DNA of 64,000 bases from Coriobacteriaceae bacterium (GTDB lineage: Bacteria > Actinomycetota > Coriobacteriia > Coriobacteriales > Coriobacteriaceae). The stretch covers positions 2,170,001-2,234,000 of the forward strand of contig CP107217.1 in the NCBI GenBank assembly GCA_025757745.1, in the 5' to 3' direction. Below are positions 7,900-27,141 of this stretch, piece after piece. Position 1 is the first letter of the stretch; every line of letters starts with the position of its first letter. Position numbers and translations under genes: made by a program. The notes beneath the pieces are model-generated. The model was not told the origin of the DNA, made no database searches, and saw nothing but the letters and a program-made list of their open reading frames with translations.

Positions 7900-8392
7900 C
7901 TTGTACAGCCTTATCTATCAAATGGGAAAGCTCAATCGCGCGCTCGCCGTGTGCCTCGAGCGTTATCGTTCGCACGTCGCTGTCGTCCTCATCGCGCTTA
8001 AGCGTCACCGAAAGATACTCATCTGTCAGTTCATCCTGAAACTGCTCGCCCCATTCCAGCAGGCAAACACCCTCATAGCCCAGCACGTCAAAAATGCCCG
8101 TATCCTCAAGCTCGTAGGCATGCTCCAGGCGGTACAGATCAAAATGGAACAGCGGAATACGCCCTTGGTCATGAACGGCCATGAGTGCGAACGTAGGGCT
8201 TGTGACCATATGCTCATCGCCCAGAGCGCGCGAAACGCCCTTGGTAAAGTGGGTTTTGCCCACCCCGAGGCCGCCGGTCAAGATCAGCACATCGCCATCT
8301 TCTAGACACGGTGCGACCAGCTCGCCAAAATGCTCCGTATCGGCAGTACGGGCCGTTCTATAGGTACCTACCCCCAGGCGCTCCAGGGACAT
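7886..8392 (-). CDS. tsaE: TsaE, ATPase of the t6A complex
   Basis: This 168-residue P-loop protein carries the Walker A motif GGLGVGKTHFTKG near residues 40-52. It also has the family segments SPTFAL and FHFDLYRL and a C-terminal LEWGEQF. TsaE binds the TsaB-TsaD pair and hydrolyses ATP to reset it during t6A formation. AAGGAG lies five bases before the ATG. It follows the uracil-DNA glycosylase gene by 15 bases and overlaps the TsaB-RimI-TsaD gene, so the t6A machinery sits in one operon. Length and motifs are normal for the family. Confidence 0.95.
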   Translation of the reverse strand: MSLERLGVGTYRTARTADTEHFGELVAPCLEDGDVLILTGGLGVGKTHFTKGVSRALGDEHMVTSPTFALMAVHDQGRIPLFHFDLYRLEHAYELEDTGIFDVLGYEGVCLLEWGEQFQDELTDEYLSVTLKRDEDDSDVRTITLEAHGERAIELSHLIDKAVQDELA

Positions 8393-8407
8393 ATACGCTC
8401 CTTATTA

Positions 8408-9028
8408 TTATTCCGAGGCGGTCTCCGGCGCGGGGTGCCGCTCCAGATAGTCGCCCAGCATCTTAAAGTCTTCCTCCAGCAACTCCTGCCACGCCGGATT
8501 GCGCAGCGCCGCCGCAGGATGAAACGTCGGCATCACCACAAAGTGGCCCATCTGATGGAACCTGCCGCGCAGCTTGGTAATGCCGATCTCGGTCTTGAGC
8601 ACAAAGTGCGTTGCGGGGTTACCGAGCGTCACGATGATATCGGGCCAGATGCTTCGAATCTGCTCGCGCAAAAACGGTGAGCAAGTCAGCACTTCCTCGG
8701 GACGCGGATTGCGGTTTCCCGGCGGGCGACACTTAAGCACGTTGGCGATATAGACGTCCTCGCGCTTAAGACCTGCCAGGGACAAAATGCCGTTGAGGTC
8801 TTCACCCGCCGCCCCCACAAAGGGTTCGCCCTGCAAATCCTCGTTGCGACCCGGTGCTTCACCAATAAACATGACGCGAGCGTGGGGGTTTCCCACGCCA
8901 AACACGATGTTATGGCGCGACTGATAGAGCTGGCAGAGATGGCAGTCGCCTAAAACAGCCTCAATCTCCTCGAGTGCGACCTCACGTGGCGCCTGATGGG
9001 TATGGCCGGGGATGTGCATGACGCCCAT
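8408..9028 (-). CDS. Family 4 uracil-DNA glycosylase (Fe-S)
   Basis: This 206-residue enzyme removes uracil from DNA. Four Cys in the pattern CHLC (29, 32) and CRPPGNRNPRPEEVLTC fit the [4Fe-4S] site of family 4 enzymes. GEAPGRNEDLQGEPFVG forms the uracil-binding region and TFHPAA is the C-terminal active-site motif. The start has TAGGAG six bases ahead, and that site overlaps the alr stop, so the gene is translated as part of the operon. No shared pathway with its neighbours is evident. Confidence 0.93.
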   Translation of the reverse strand: MGVMHIPGHTHQAPREVALEEIEAVLGDCHLCQLYQSRHNIVFGVGNPHARVMFIGEAPGRNEDLQGEPFVGAAGEDLNGILSLAGLKREDVYIANVLKCRPPGNRNPRPEEVLTCSPFLREQIRSIWPDIIVTLGNPATHFVLKTEIGITKLRGRFHQMGHFVVMPTFHPAAALRNPAWQELLEEDFKMLGDYLERHPAPETASE

Positions 9029-9036
9029 AGCGGCTC

Positions 9037-10182
9037 CTACACGTAGACCTTGTCGAGACGCATGCCAAAGCCGCAGGCGACCTCGTAGTTAATCGTTCCG
9101 CGCAGTCGGGCCATCTCGTCCATAGTGATCTCGGCATCGCCATCGCGGCCGACAATAATCATCTCGTCACCATACTCGGCCTCGGGAATCTCGTGTGCCG
9201 GGTTGGACTGAATGGCGACCATAAACTGATCCATGCAGATATTGCCAACCTGACGCACGCGCTCGCCGCGATACAGCACATCCATACGATTGGAAAGCGT
9301 ACGCGATAGGCCGTCGGCATAACCGATCGGCAGCGTGCAGATCTGAACGCGCGTACGCGGTACGCGGTAGGTAAAACCGTAGCCCACGCCCTCGCCCATC
9401 GCAGGGTGCGCCACGCGCGTCACGCGCGCATGAACGCTCATAACGGGATCGAGCTGCATCACACGGCTACTCAGCTCGCACGGCTGCATGCCATACAAGC
9501 CAACGCCGGCGCGAATCATATCAAAATGCATCGAGGGGTCGAGCATCGAGGACGGCGTGTTGGCGCAATGCACGATACCGCACTCAAAACCCGCATCCTT
9601 AATGGCCTGAACGGCCTCGGTAAAGCGCTGGCACTGCAGCTTGTAGTCCCAGCCCGAAGGTTCATCGGCCGTGGCGAAGTGCGTAAATACGCCGTCGCAC
9701 TGAATACCGCGATGGAAATCAATACCGCGGACAAAGTCGAGCACCTGCGTATAGTGAACGCCGATACGATTCATGCCCGTCTCGATGGCCAGATGGTATT
9801 TGCCCACCTTGCCCGCCGCAACGGCGCACTCGCCATACGCAAGAGCAAAGTCGGACGTATAGACCGAGGGCATGATATCGAACTCGAGCAACGTCGGAAT
9901 AGCCTCAATAGGCGGCTCGCTCAGGATGAGGATGGGTTTCGTAATCCCGCCCTGTCGGAGCTCAACACCCTCGCTAACCGTCGCCACGGCAAACATGTCG
10001 GCCCCGGCCGAATACATGATCTTGGCGCACTCAACAGCTCCATGACCATAAGCGTCGGCTTTAACCACACAGCACAGGCGCTGACGCGGATTCAGCAAAT
10101 TCTTATAGGCCCTCGTGTTGCGGCGGAGCGCTCCGCGGTCAATCTCGACCCAGGACCAACGCGTCAAATCGGCTTTATTCAT
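9037..10182 (-). CDS. alr: Alanine racemase
   Basis: The protein is 381 residues, the usual length. VVKADAYGHGAVE carries the PLP-binding Lys, and the C-terminal domain has PIGYADGLSR and GNICMDQFM. It converts L-Ala to D-Ala for peptidoglycan. The start lies two bases after the nnr stop and the gene continues into udg, in an operon beginning at acpS. An acpS-nnr-alr order is common in Gram-positive bacteria, which supports all three names. Confidence 0.96.
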   Translation of the reverse strand: MNKADLTRWSWVEIDRGALRRNTRAYKNLLNPRQRLCCVVKADAYGHGAVECAKIMYSAGADMFAVATVSEGVELRQGGITKPILILSEPPIEAIPTLLEFDIMPSVYTSDFALAYGECAVAAGKVGKYHLAIETGMNRIGVHYTQVLDFVRGIDFHRGIQCDGVFTHFATADEPSGWDYKLQCQRFTEAVQAIKDAGFECGIVHCANTPSSMLDPSMHFDMIRAGVGLYGMQPCELSSRVMQLDPVMSVHARVTRVAHPAMGEGVGYGFTYRVPRTRVQICTLPIGYADGLSRTLSNRMDVLYRGERVRQVGNICMDQFMVAIQSNPAHEIPEAEYGDEMIIVGRDGDAEITMDEMARLRGTINYEVACGFGMRLDKVYV

Positions 10183-10184
10183 AA

Positions 10185-11801
10185 TTAGTCATCCGACCCT
10201 TCGTCCGTGATTCCCAGATCATCAAGCGCATCCTTTGCCGCCAACTCCATGGCGGGACCGATCAAGTCGATAAGATCGGTCGCGATAACGCTCTTCTCGC
10301 CAAACTCCGTCGCCGCGGCAAAACCGGCATAGCTATGAAGTGCGACGGCATACGAGTACAGCAGCTCCCAGCGGTCCATCTCATCGCGCATGGTGGCTAG
10401 CGTGCCGGCCAGAATACCCGCAAGGACGTCACCCGAGCCAGCGGTCGCCAACGACGCCGGGCCAGAGAGCGGCAGCAGCACGCGCTCAACACCGCAAATG
10501 GCCGTCGTCGGGCCCTTAGCGATAACAACGAGGTTATCGGAACCGGCGGCCCAGACAACCTTTTGCGCGGCGGCAATCGCGGTTCCAAGGTCATTGACCT
10601 CATCACCGGCGACGAGACGCGAAAGCTCACGATAATGCGGCGTCATAACGAGCGGCTGCTCACGACGATACATCTCGGGATTACTGTCGATGCCATCGAT
10701 TGCAATCTTGGCAAGGCAGTTGAGAGCATCGGCATCCAAGATAAGCGGTACGTCGAGCTCAAGCAGACCCGAAACCACCTGCATGGCACCGGCAGATGTC
10801 GTCATGCCGGGACCACACAGCACGCAGCTATATTTCTTGGCAATCTCACATACCGTCATGCGGGCGGCGGCGCCAAAGGAGCCACGAGAATCAGACGGAA
10901 TAGCAAAGACCGGAATCGAAGGGAGCGCCATGCGGATAAGGTTGGCACACGCATCCGGCGTCGCGACCGCCACATAGCCGGCACCAGCGCGGGCTGCAGA
11001 CTTGGCAGCCATAATGGCGGCACCAGGGTACTGTGCCGATCCGGCAACAATAAGCACCGAGCCGCGCGAGTACTTATCGATATTCGTGGGCAGCGGAGCA
11101 AAGTAGTCCACAAGGTCGCCGGGCTCCACGATCTCGGCAGCATGGTCGACATCGTCAATGACCTCATCAAGGCGGTCGTACAAACCACCGCAGACCAGAT
11201 CGCCTGCATATTCGGGACCGTCAGCGCTGTATAGGCCAATCTTAGGAGCAATCATCGTCACCGTACGCTCGGCACGAATGCAGTCATCATCAACCACACC
11301 CGTCTCGGCATTCAGACCCGAGGGAACATCGATGGAGACAACGCAATCGGCATTTTCATTGACCGTGGGGATCCAGATTGAAAACGGCGCACGAAGATCA
11401 CCGTGAAAACCAGTACCAAAAATGGCATCGACTACAACATCAGCCTTATCGATCAGCACCTCCAACTCATCACGAGAGGGGCCGACACACACGTGCACGT
11501 CGCGACCAGCAGTGCGGCGGGCAACATGACGAGCGAGAGCGGCAGGGATCTCATCCGGCTCAACCGGAGATACGATATCAACATCAACGCCCTTATGCGT
11601 CAGAATGTCAGCGGCAACCCAGCCGTCTCCACCATTGTTGCCAAAACCGACCAATACAAGAACGCGATCGGGGTTGAGCTTTAAAATCTCGTTGGCAGCA
11701 AATTCGCCCGCCAACTCCATGAGTTCGGCCTTCGAGGTGCCCTCACGCTCGATAATATCTTCGAGGCGAACGACTTCCTCGGTACTCAAAACCGGTTTCA
11801 T
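10185..11801 (-). CDS. nnr: Bifunctional NAD(P)HX epimerase/dehydratase
   Basis: This 538-residue fusion repairs hydrated NADH and NADPH. The N-terminal YjeF domain (about 1-215) has VGFGNNGGDGWVAA and epimerises NAD(P)HX. The C-terminal ribokinase-like domain (about 235-525) has GSAQYPGAA, VIAKGPTT and the catalytic GSGDVLAGIL, and dehydrates the S form using ADP or ATP. The start codon directly abuts the acpS stop, so translation is probably coupled. Confidence 0.95.
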   Translation of the reverse strand: MKPVLSTEEVVRLEDIIEREGTSKAELMELAGEFAANEILKLNPDRVLVLVGFGNNGGDGWVAADILTHKGVDVDIVSPVEPDEIPAALARHVARRTAGRDVHVCVGPSRDELEVLIDKADVVVDAIFGTGFHGDLRAPFSIWIPTVNENADCVVSIDVPSGLNAETGVVDDDCIRAERTVTMIAPKIGLYSADGPEYAGDLVCGGLYDRLDEVIDDVDHAAEIVEPGDLVDYFAPLPTNIDKYSRGSVLIVAGSAQYPGAAIMAAKSAARAGAGYVAVATPDACANLIRMALPSIPVFAIPSDSRGSFGAAARMTVCEIAKKYSCVLCGPGMTTSAGAMQVVSGLLELDVPLILDADALNCLAKIAIDGIDSNPEMYRREQPLVMTPHYRELSRLVAGDEVNDLGTAIAAAQKVVWAAGSDNLVVIAKGPTTAICGVERVLLPLSGPASLATAGSGDVLAGILAGTLATMRDEMDRWELLYSYAVALHSYAGFAAATEFGEKSVIATDLIDLIGPAMELAAKDALDDLGITDEGSDD

Positions 11802-12341
11802 CTATGCTCCTAGCGCATCTTGCGGATCATCATCCAGATGTTCCGACAAAGCAGATTGTTGCAGCTGTTCGAGCTCGTCTAAGACAGAACGAGCCTCTTT
11901 AAATGTCTGAGCAACGCGCTCCTTCGTGCTCACCTTTTCTTCCTTGGGTTTAGGTCGAGCATCCTCGGTGATCGCAATGGCATTAGCAACAGCCAAGTCA
12001 CCCGTCAGAGTAATAGAAAGAGCGACCTCGACAACGCCCAATTCCTGGGCGATTTCGAGAGCACGGCCCGAAAGCAGCGCTTTTGGCTTGCCGAGCTTAT
12101 CGCGCGTTACGGAAACGTCTTTACGGCCAACGCCCTGGCTAAAACCCGTACCAAGCGCCTTAAGTACCGCCTCGCGAGAAGCAAAACGGCTGGCATAATG
12201 CGCGGCAGGACGAGACGAGGCATCGCAATACGCGCGCTCTTCATCGGTAAACACGCGCCGGGCAAACGCGGGTGTCTTCTCAAGGATTGATTTCATTCGG
12301 GAAATCTCGACGATATCAACGCCGATTCCGGCTTCGGCCAT
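11802..12341 (-). CDS. acpS: Holo-ACP synthase with C-terminal extension
   Basis: The enzyme moves 4'-phosphopantetheine from CoA to acyl carrier protein. Key motifs are IGVDIVEISR near the N-terminus, with the metal-binding Asp, and RFASREAVLKALG with the second acidic ligand. I start at the ATG at 12341 because GGAGGTG sits just before it; a second in-frame ATG is 12 bases upstream. The protein is 179 residues, about 50-55 longer than usual. The extra part is a charged C-terminal helix (KPKEEKVSTKERVAQTFKEA onward). First gene of the operon. Confidence 0.93.
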   Translation of the reverse strand: MAEAGIGVDIVEISRMKSILEKTPAFARRVFTDEERAYCDASSRPAAHYASRFASREAVLKALGTGFSQGVGRKDVSVTRDKLGKPKALLSGRALEIAQELGVVEVALSITLTGDLAVANAIAITEDARPKPKEEKVSTKERVAQTFKEARSVLDELEQLQQSALSEHLDDDPQDALGA

Positions 12342-12370
12342 AATCACCTCCATGCTGCACAGACTATGAC

Positions 12371-12400
12371 ATTGTAGCCCGTTCGCAGAAGATGCGACAA
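12371..12400 (-). promoter_or_regulatory. Promoter of the acpS-tsaD operon
   Basis: TTGTCG (12395-12400), an 18-base spacer and TACAAT (12371-12376) on the minus strand lie about 30 bases before the acpS start. Confidence 0.6.
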
Positions 12401-12448
12401 ACGAGGGCCAAAAACACAGCGAGAGTGGAGTGATGGCCCTATAAACGC

Positions 12449-12481
12449 AAAAAAAGGGGAAGGCCGCGAGGCCTCCCCCTT
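12449..12481 (-). terminator. Terminator of rRNA operon 1
   Basis: AAGGGGGAGGCC-TCGC-GGCCTTCCCCTT followed by T residues on the minus strand, just after the 5S gene. The same hairpin ends operon 2 at 19954-19985. Confidence 0.9.
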
Positions 12482-12516
12482 CTACATTCCCAATGGCGGC
12501 TCGGTGCCGTCCACCG

Positions 12517-12633
12517 GTCAGCGGCGCCCTGGCCTCCCACGGGCTGACCCCGCAGTACTCTCGGCGCGATGGGGCTTAGCTTCCGGGTTCGGAACGGGAC
12601 CGGGCGTGCCCCCCATGCTCTGGCCGCTGACCG
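12517..12633 (-). rRNA. rrf: 5S ribosomal RNA, operon 1
   Basis: The closing helix GGTCAGCGGC/GCCGCTGACC brackets about 117 bases with the conserved internal segments CCCGTTCCGAACCCGG and GCTAAGCCC. Ends are set from the helix and are good to a few bases. It is identical to the copy at 20021-20137. Confidence 0.9.
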
Positions 12634-12775
12634 GTGGGCGGCGCCCACCGTTCTCGGTGTCCGGGTGTCCCTCTCACGTGCCCTGGGGGCCGCATGGCGT
12701 ATAGGAAAGGTGACTCGGGGGCATCCTCGTGCCCGGACCGCGCATGGGCGCTTGTCCCGCGGGCCGCGAGGTGCG

Positions 12776-17654
<4,879 letters not shown>

Positions 17655-17985
17655 AATATGTTGGGCTTCGAGCCCGTCCGGTCCTCACAACTATTAGCTG
17701 ATCGGTTCCGTTCGATTCATATGGTTTTAGTATAGGAAAAGGAATTTCTCGGGGCCGCCTCTCGGCGGCCTTGCGAAAAACAAATCCAAGTTAGACCATT
17801 TCAAATGGTTCGATGTCTGCCCGGATGCGACACTGAAGTAAGTGTCCATCCTCGCAGTATCCGGTTCTCAAGGTGCACGCTGTGCGGTCCATCCGGTTCG
17901 ACCGGGCCGCGCGGCAAGGAGATATATTGCCAGACCGGAGGGGCCCCGGGGGCGGGAATCTGGACGCACACATTTCCTACACAAC
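17655..17985 (-). promoter_or_regulatory. rRNA operon 1 leader
   Basis: This gene-free region is nearly the same as 25160-25490. It has the hairpin GGCCGCCGAGAGGCGGCC about 100 bases before 16S. It also has the boxA-like CCTTGAGAACCGG (17861-17873), which recurs in the spacer. TATACT (17728-17733 region) could be a -10 box but lacks a good -35. The promoter is not assigned with confidence. Confidence 0.6.
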
Positions 17986-18009
17986 CAAGAATCATCCGCC
18001 TTTAAATCC

Positions 18010-18044
18010 AAAAAGGAGGGGACCTCGTATCCGAGATCCCCTCC
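18010..18044 (-). terminator. Terminator of the phosphoglucomutase gene
   Basis: GGAGGGGATCTCG and CGAGGTCCCCTCC pair on the minus strand and are followed by five T, about 35 bases after the stop of the gene at 18078. Confidence 0.85.
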
Positions 18045-18077
18045 TCCGCCTATCTATGGAAATAGGATTTCAAACCC

Positions 18078-19772
18078 TTAGGCCAACAGCTTGCGACCAG
18101 ATTCCTCGATGGAATCAAGCACCGCATCCGCCTCAGCTGCATCCGCGCCCTTAGCGAAGATGTACAGCTTGATCTTAGGCTCGGTACCAGACGGACGGAC
18201 AATGCCCTTGTTGCCGCCCTCGAGATCGAACTCGATGACGTTTGCCTTGGGCAGGCCGTTCACGCAGGTGTTGTAGTCCACAACAGTCTCGATCTTGGAC
18301 CCTGCGAGCTCCGCAGGCGGATTCTCGCGCAGACCGGCCATGATGCCCGCCATCTTTGCAGCACCCTCAGCACCCGGATAGCTCAGCGAAATCGTCTTGT
18401 TGTGATAGTAGCCATACTTCTCGTAAAGCTCGTGCATCGCGTCGGCGAGGTTCTTACCCTGCAGCTTGTAATACTGAGCCATCTGGCAAATCAGCAGCGA
18501 AGTGCTCACCGCGTCCTTGTCGCGTACGTGATCACCGGCCAGATAGCCGTAGCTCTCCTCGAAACCGAAGATAAAGCGATCGACTTCACCAGTATCGGAA
18601 AGCGAGGTAATGATGTCACCGATGTACTTGAAGCCCGTCAGGCAGCGACGGAGCTCAAAGCCATACTCCTCGGCCAGAGCATCGACCATGGCGGAAGAAA
18701 CAATGGTAGTGACCACGACCTTCTTTGTGAGATCCTCGCCGCGAGCGGCACGGGTCTTGCAAATATAGTCGAGCAGCAGGACGCCCATCTCGTTACCGGT
18801 CAACAGCAGGTAGTCATCACCATTCTTGACAGCAACGCCAACACGGTCGGCGTCGGGATCGGTCGCAAGCAGCAGATCGGGGTGAACCTGCTCGCAGAGA
18901 TCGATGCCCTTCTGCATAGCCTGACGGATCTCGGGGTTAGGATACGGGCAGGTCGGGAAATCGCCGTTAGGCTCCTTCTGCTCGGGAACAACCGTGACAT
19001 CGGTGATGCCAGCGCGCTCAAGAACCGTAGTAACGGGGATAAGGCCCGTACCGTTGAGCGGCGTGTAGACAAGCTTAAGCGGAGCGCCGGCAATTTCCTC
19101 GGCAGAAAGGTTCGTCACGCCGCGAGCGAGGACGGCCTCGTAATAACGCTCGAGACAGGAGTCGTCAATCCACTTGACAAGGCCCTGCTCAACAGCCTCA
19201 TCGAAGTCCATAGACTTCACGCCGGTAAACGCATCGGTCTCGGCGATAGCCTTAGAAATTGCATCGGCGGCCTCACTGGTGATCTGGCAGCCGTCGGGGC
19301 CATAGGCCTTATAGCCGTTATAAGGCGCCGGATTATGGCTAGCGGTCATGCAAATACCACCGGAGCACTTAAGGTCGCGGACGGCCCAGGAAAGCGTCGG
19401 CACGGGAGAAATCTTAGGATACACGAGAGCAGTCACGCCGTTTGCTGCAAGAATGGCAGCCGTCGTCTTAACGAACAGCTCACCTTTATTGCGGCTATCG
19501 CGAGCGATGGCGACCGTCGGATGCTCGAAGGTCGCATTGAGGTAGTCAGCGAATCCCTGGGTCGCACGACCGACCGTATAGATATTCATACGGTTAGTGC
19601 CCGCACCGATAGTGCCGCGAAGGCCAGCAGTACCGAAGGCGAGATCCTGGAAGAAAGCGTCGGTGATGGCGTCCTCATCACCCTGCTCCTTCATCGTGTT
19701 AAGCTCAGCGAGGAGCTCCTCGTCCTTGACATTGGCAATCCAAGTATCAAGCAGCTCATGAACATCTGCCAT
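18078..19772 (-). CDS. Phospho-sugar mutase, likely phosphoglucomutase
   Basis: A 564-residue alpha-D-phosphohexomutase with all four family motifs in order: catalytic Ser loop TASHNPAPYNG, metal site ATDPDADRVG, sugar loop GFEESYGYLAGD and phosphate loop PSGTEPKIKLY. The length fits the long PgcA-type phosphoglucomutases that convert glucose 1-phosphate and 6-phosphate. A GGAAGG site precedes the ATG. The gene lies alone between two rRNA operons, so it could be lost by recombination between them. Mannose phosphate is a possible second substrate. Confidence 0.92.
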   Translation of the reverse strand: MADVHELLDTWIANVKDEELLAELNTMKEQGDEDAITDAFFQDLAFGTAGLRGTIGAGTNRMNIYTVGRATQGFADYLNATFEHPTVAIARDSRNKGELFVKTTAAILAANGVTALVYPKISPVPTLSWAVRDLKCSGGICMTASHNPAPYNGYKAYGPDGCQITSEAADAISKAIAETDAFTGVKSMDFDEAVEQGLVKWIDDSCLERYYEAVLARGVTNLSAEEIAGAPLKLVYTPLNGTGLIPVTTVLERAGITDVTVVPEQKEPNGDFPTCPYPNPEIRQAMQKGIDLCEQVHPDLLLATDPDADRVGVAVKNGDDYLLLTGNEMGVLLLDYICKTRAARGEDLTKKVVVTTIVSSAMVDALAEEYGFELRRCLTGFKYIGDIITSLSDTGEVDRFIFGFEESYGYLAGDHVRDKDAVSTSLLICQMAQYYKLQGKNLADAMHELYEKYGYYHNKTISLSYPGAEGAAKMAGIMAGLRENPPAELAGSKIETVVDYNTCVNGLPKANVIEFDLEGGNKGIVRPSGTEPKIKLYIFAKGADAAEADAVLDSIEESGRKLLA

Positions 19773-19953
19773 GTGAGTCCTTCCGTCACAATCAATAAAA
19801 CGACCCGTGTAAAACAGGACAAGCGCAGCAGTGCGCTAAAGCAAATATTAGTCCATTGAGAACAGAGAACCGACAAAAGAACGGTGAACGTCTATATTCA
19901 GCGGTGGATGATTAAATTGATTTAATTGCAAAAAGAATGTTGCCTATAAACGC

Positions 19954-19985
19954 AAAAAAGGGGAAGGCCGCGAGGCCTCCCCCTT
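19954..19985 (-). terminator. Terminator of rRNA operon 2
   Basis: The same GGGGGAGGCC-TCGC-GGCCTTCCCC hairpin and T run as at 12449-12481. Confidence 0.9.
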
Positions 19986-20020
19986 CTACATTCCCAATGG
20001 CGGCTCGGTGCCGTCCACCG

Positions 20021-20137
20021 GTCAGCGGCGCCCTGGCCTCCCACGGGCTGACCCCGCAGTACTCTCGGCGCGATGGGGCTTAGCTTCCGGGTTCGGAACG
20101 GGACCGGGCGTGCCCCCCATGCTCTGGCCGCTGACCG
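20021..20137 (-). rRNA. rrf: 5S ribosomal RNA, operon 2
   Basis: Identical over its length to the operon 1 copy, shifted by 7504 bases, with the same closing helix. Confidence 0.9.
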
Positions 20138-20279
20138 GTGGGCGGCGCCCACCGTTCTCGGTGTCCGGGTGTCCCTCTCACGTGCCCTGGGGGCCGCATG
20201 GCGTATAGGAAAGGTGACTCGGGGGCATCCTCGTGCCCGGACCGCGCATGGGCGCTTGTCCCGCGGGCCGCGAGGTGCG

Positions 20280-25159
<4,880 letters not shown>

Positions 25160-25490
25160 AATATGTTGGGCTTCGAGCCCGTCCGGTCCTCTCAGTCATT
25201 CGCTGATCGGTTCCGTTCGATTCATATGGTTTTAGTATAGGAAAAGGAATTTCTCGGGGCCGCCTCTCGGCGGCCTTGCGAAAAACAAATCCAAGTTAGA
25301 CCATTTCAAATGGTTCGATGTCTGCCCGGATGCGACACTGAAGTAAGTGTCCATCCTCGCAGTATCCGGTTCTCAAGGTGCACGCTGTGCGGTCCATCCG
25401 GTTCGACCGGGCCGCGCGGCAAGGAGATATATTGCCAGACCGGAGGGGCCCCGGGGGCGGGAATCTGAGCGCACACATTTCCTACACAAC
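25160..25490 (-). promoter_or_regulatory. rRNA operon 2 leader
   Basis: Matches the operon 1 leader, with differences just before 16S (around 25193-25202) and near the upstream edge. It has the same GGCCGCC hairpin and CCTTGAGAACCGG (25366-25378). Homology to operon 1 stops around 25490. Confidence 0.6.
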
Positions 25491-25565
25491 TATGCCTCTG
25501 ACTGACGTTTGCCAGTCGTTTGCTACCGCTCGCCGAGCACATCTTTATATAGAGAGGCCCCTTGG

Positions 25566-26966
25566 CTACAGCCGATATGCACCCCTGGCCAAAGCGCAGC
25601 CGGCATCCAGCAGCTCATCACGCTCCTCCACCGAAAAGCCCTCGGCGTACACGCGCACCACCGGTTCGGTCCCGCTGGGACGGATCAGCAGCCAGGTGTC
25701 ATCTTCAAATGCCAGACGCAAGCCATCCATATGACTTACGCTCTGCGGTACCTTGCCGCATATCGACTTGGGATTCACTCCGGGAAGCAGCGTGCGCAAC
25801 GTCTCGGCATCCTCGGCCTCAAGGCGCAAATCTCGACGTCCGTAACTCGTCTTGCCAAAGCTCGCCTCGAGCTGATCGATAAGCACGCCCAAGGGCGCGC
25901 CGGTCTTGGCCATGAGCTCGCACAAAATCAGGCAGGCAAGGATGCCGTCGCGCTCGGGCATGTGCGCGGCGATACCGATACCACCGGCCTCTTCACCGCC
26001 CACGAGAACGCCGCCCTTCTTCATCTCGGCGGCTATATATTTAAAACCGACGGGCTTGATGACCACGCGGCAGCCGAGTGCCTCGGCAATGCGACGCACA
26101 AGCGTGGAGCATGAAAGGTTGACGACGACGCGTCCCTTCAGATTGCGATACTGGACCAAATCGCCCAAAACGAGCGCCATGATCTGATGTGGATGTATAT
26201 ATCTGCCGCGCTCATCAACCGCGCCGATACGATCGGCGTCGCCATCAGTCACCAGACCGGCGCACGCCCCGTCTTCGACAACTGCGCGCTCACAAGCATC
26301 CACCCACGGCTCGACCGGGTCGGGGCAGATATCTCCCCTATCGGTCGTCTCGTCGGCGTGAATCTCATGGACTTCGACGCCAAGCTCTCGAAGCAAGTCG
26401 GCAAGATATCCCTGCGCAGCTCCGCCCATGGGGTCAACCACCACACGCATATGCGCGGCGCGAATGGCATCCGCGTCGACAAACGATGCCACCGCTCGCA
26501 TATAGTCGGGAATTATATCTGCCGTGCGGTATTGCCCCTCAAGCCCCAGCGGCTCGGCGGCCATCGTCTCCTCGAGCTCTTCGATGACATCCTGGTTGGC
26601 CGTCGAGCCATCACCCATCCGCAGCTTGAGGCATAGATAGCCCTGCGGATGATGTGAGCCCGTCACCATAAGCGCGCCGCATGCCTCGCCGTCATACGCA
26701 GCCGCCCACGTTAGAGCGGGAGTCGGCACCGGTCGAGACACGAGCACGGCATCGAGCCCGTGGGCGGCAATCACGCCCGCCGCGAGCTCGGCGAACTCGC
26801 GCGCTTGCGGCCGAGTATCAAATCCTACATATACCGTTTTACCGGGATTCGTCTTTTGCCATAGCCTGCCGATAGCATCAGTGACACGAGCGACGTTGTT
26901 GATAGTAAAGTCTCCGTCGACGCGAGCTCGCCAACCGTCAGTTCCAAAGTGAATTATCGCGCACAC
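25566..26966 (-). CDS. Phosphohexomutase (PGM/PMM family), second paralog
   Basis: About 466 residues starting IIHFGTDGWRARVDGDF. Motifs are the active-site loop VTGSHHPQGY, metal site TDGDADRIG, sugar loop VGGEEAGGIG and phosphate loop IRPSGTEPVVRVY. FGTDGWR with these loops fits the phosphoglucomutase/phosphomannomutase group rather than GlmM. I chose the GTG at 26966, three codons before IIHFGTDGW with GAGGTG ahead of it; the longer frame adds 26 residues of no family character. It lies upstream of rRNA operon 2 in the same direction. The exact sugar is unknown. Confidence 0.88.
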   Translation of the reverse strand: MCAIIHFGTDGWRARVDGDFTINNVARVTDAIGRLWQKTNPGKTVYVGFDTRPQAREFAELAAGVIAAHGLDAVLVSRPVPTPALTWAAAYDGEACGALMVTGSHHPQGYLCLKLRMGDGSTANQDVIEELEETMAAEPLGLEGQYRTADIIPDYMRAVASFVDADAIRAAHMRVVVDPMGGAAQGYLADLLRELGVEVHEIHADETTDRGDICPDPVEPWVDACERAVVEDGACAGLVTDGDADRIGAVDERGRYIHPHQIMALVLGDLVQYRNLKGRVVVNLSCSTLVRRIAEALGCRVVIKPVGFKYIAAEMKKGGVLVGGEEAGGIGIAAHMPERDGILACLILCELMAKTGAPLGVLIDQLEASFGKTSYGRRDLRLEAEDAETLRTLLPGVNPKSICGKVPQSVSHMDGLRLAFEDDTWLLIRPSGTEPVVRVYAEGFSVEERDELLDAGCALARGAYRL

Positions 26967-27089
26967 GCGCAGACACCTCGCAGTGTTTGGATCATGGTAC
27001 GCATGAGGTATACCCGCAACGGGCATCCGGCAAGCCGCCGGCACGCTCGTTCACCGTTTAGGCAAAAGCGTCGAGGTGCGCACCGACAA

Positions 27090-27116
27090 CAAAAAAACCG
27101 CCCCAGCGGGGGCGGT
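27090..27116 (-). terminator. Terminator of mmuM
   Basis: ACCGCCCCCGCTGGGGCGGT followed by seven T on the minus strand, 25 bases past the mmuM stop. Confidence 0.9.
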
Positions 27117-27141
27117 GATTCGATACTCCCATTTTCGGGTT

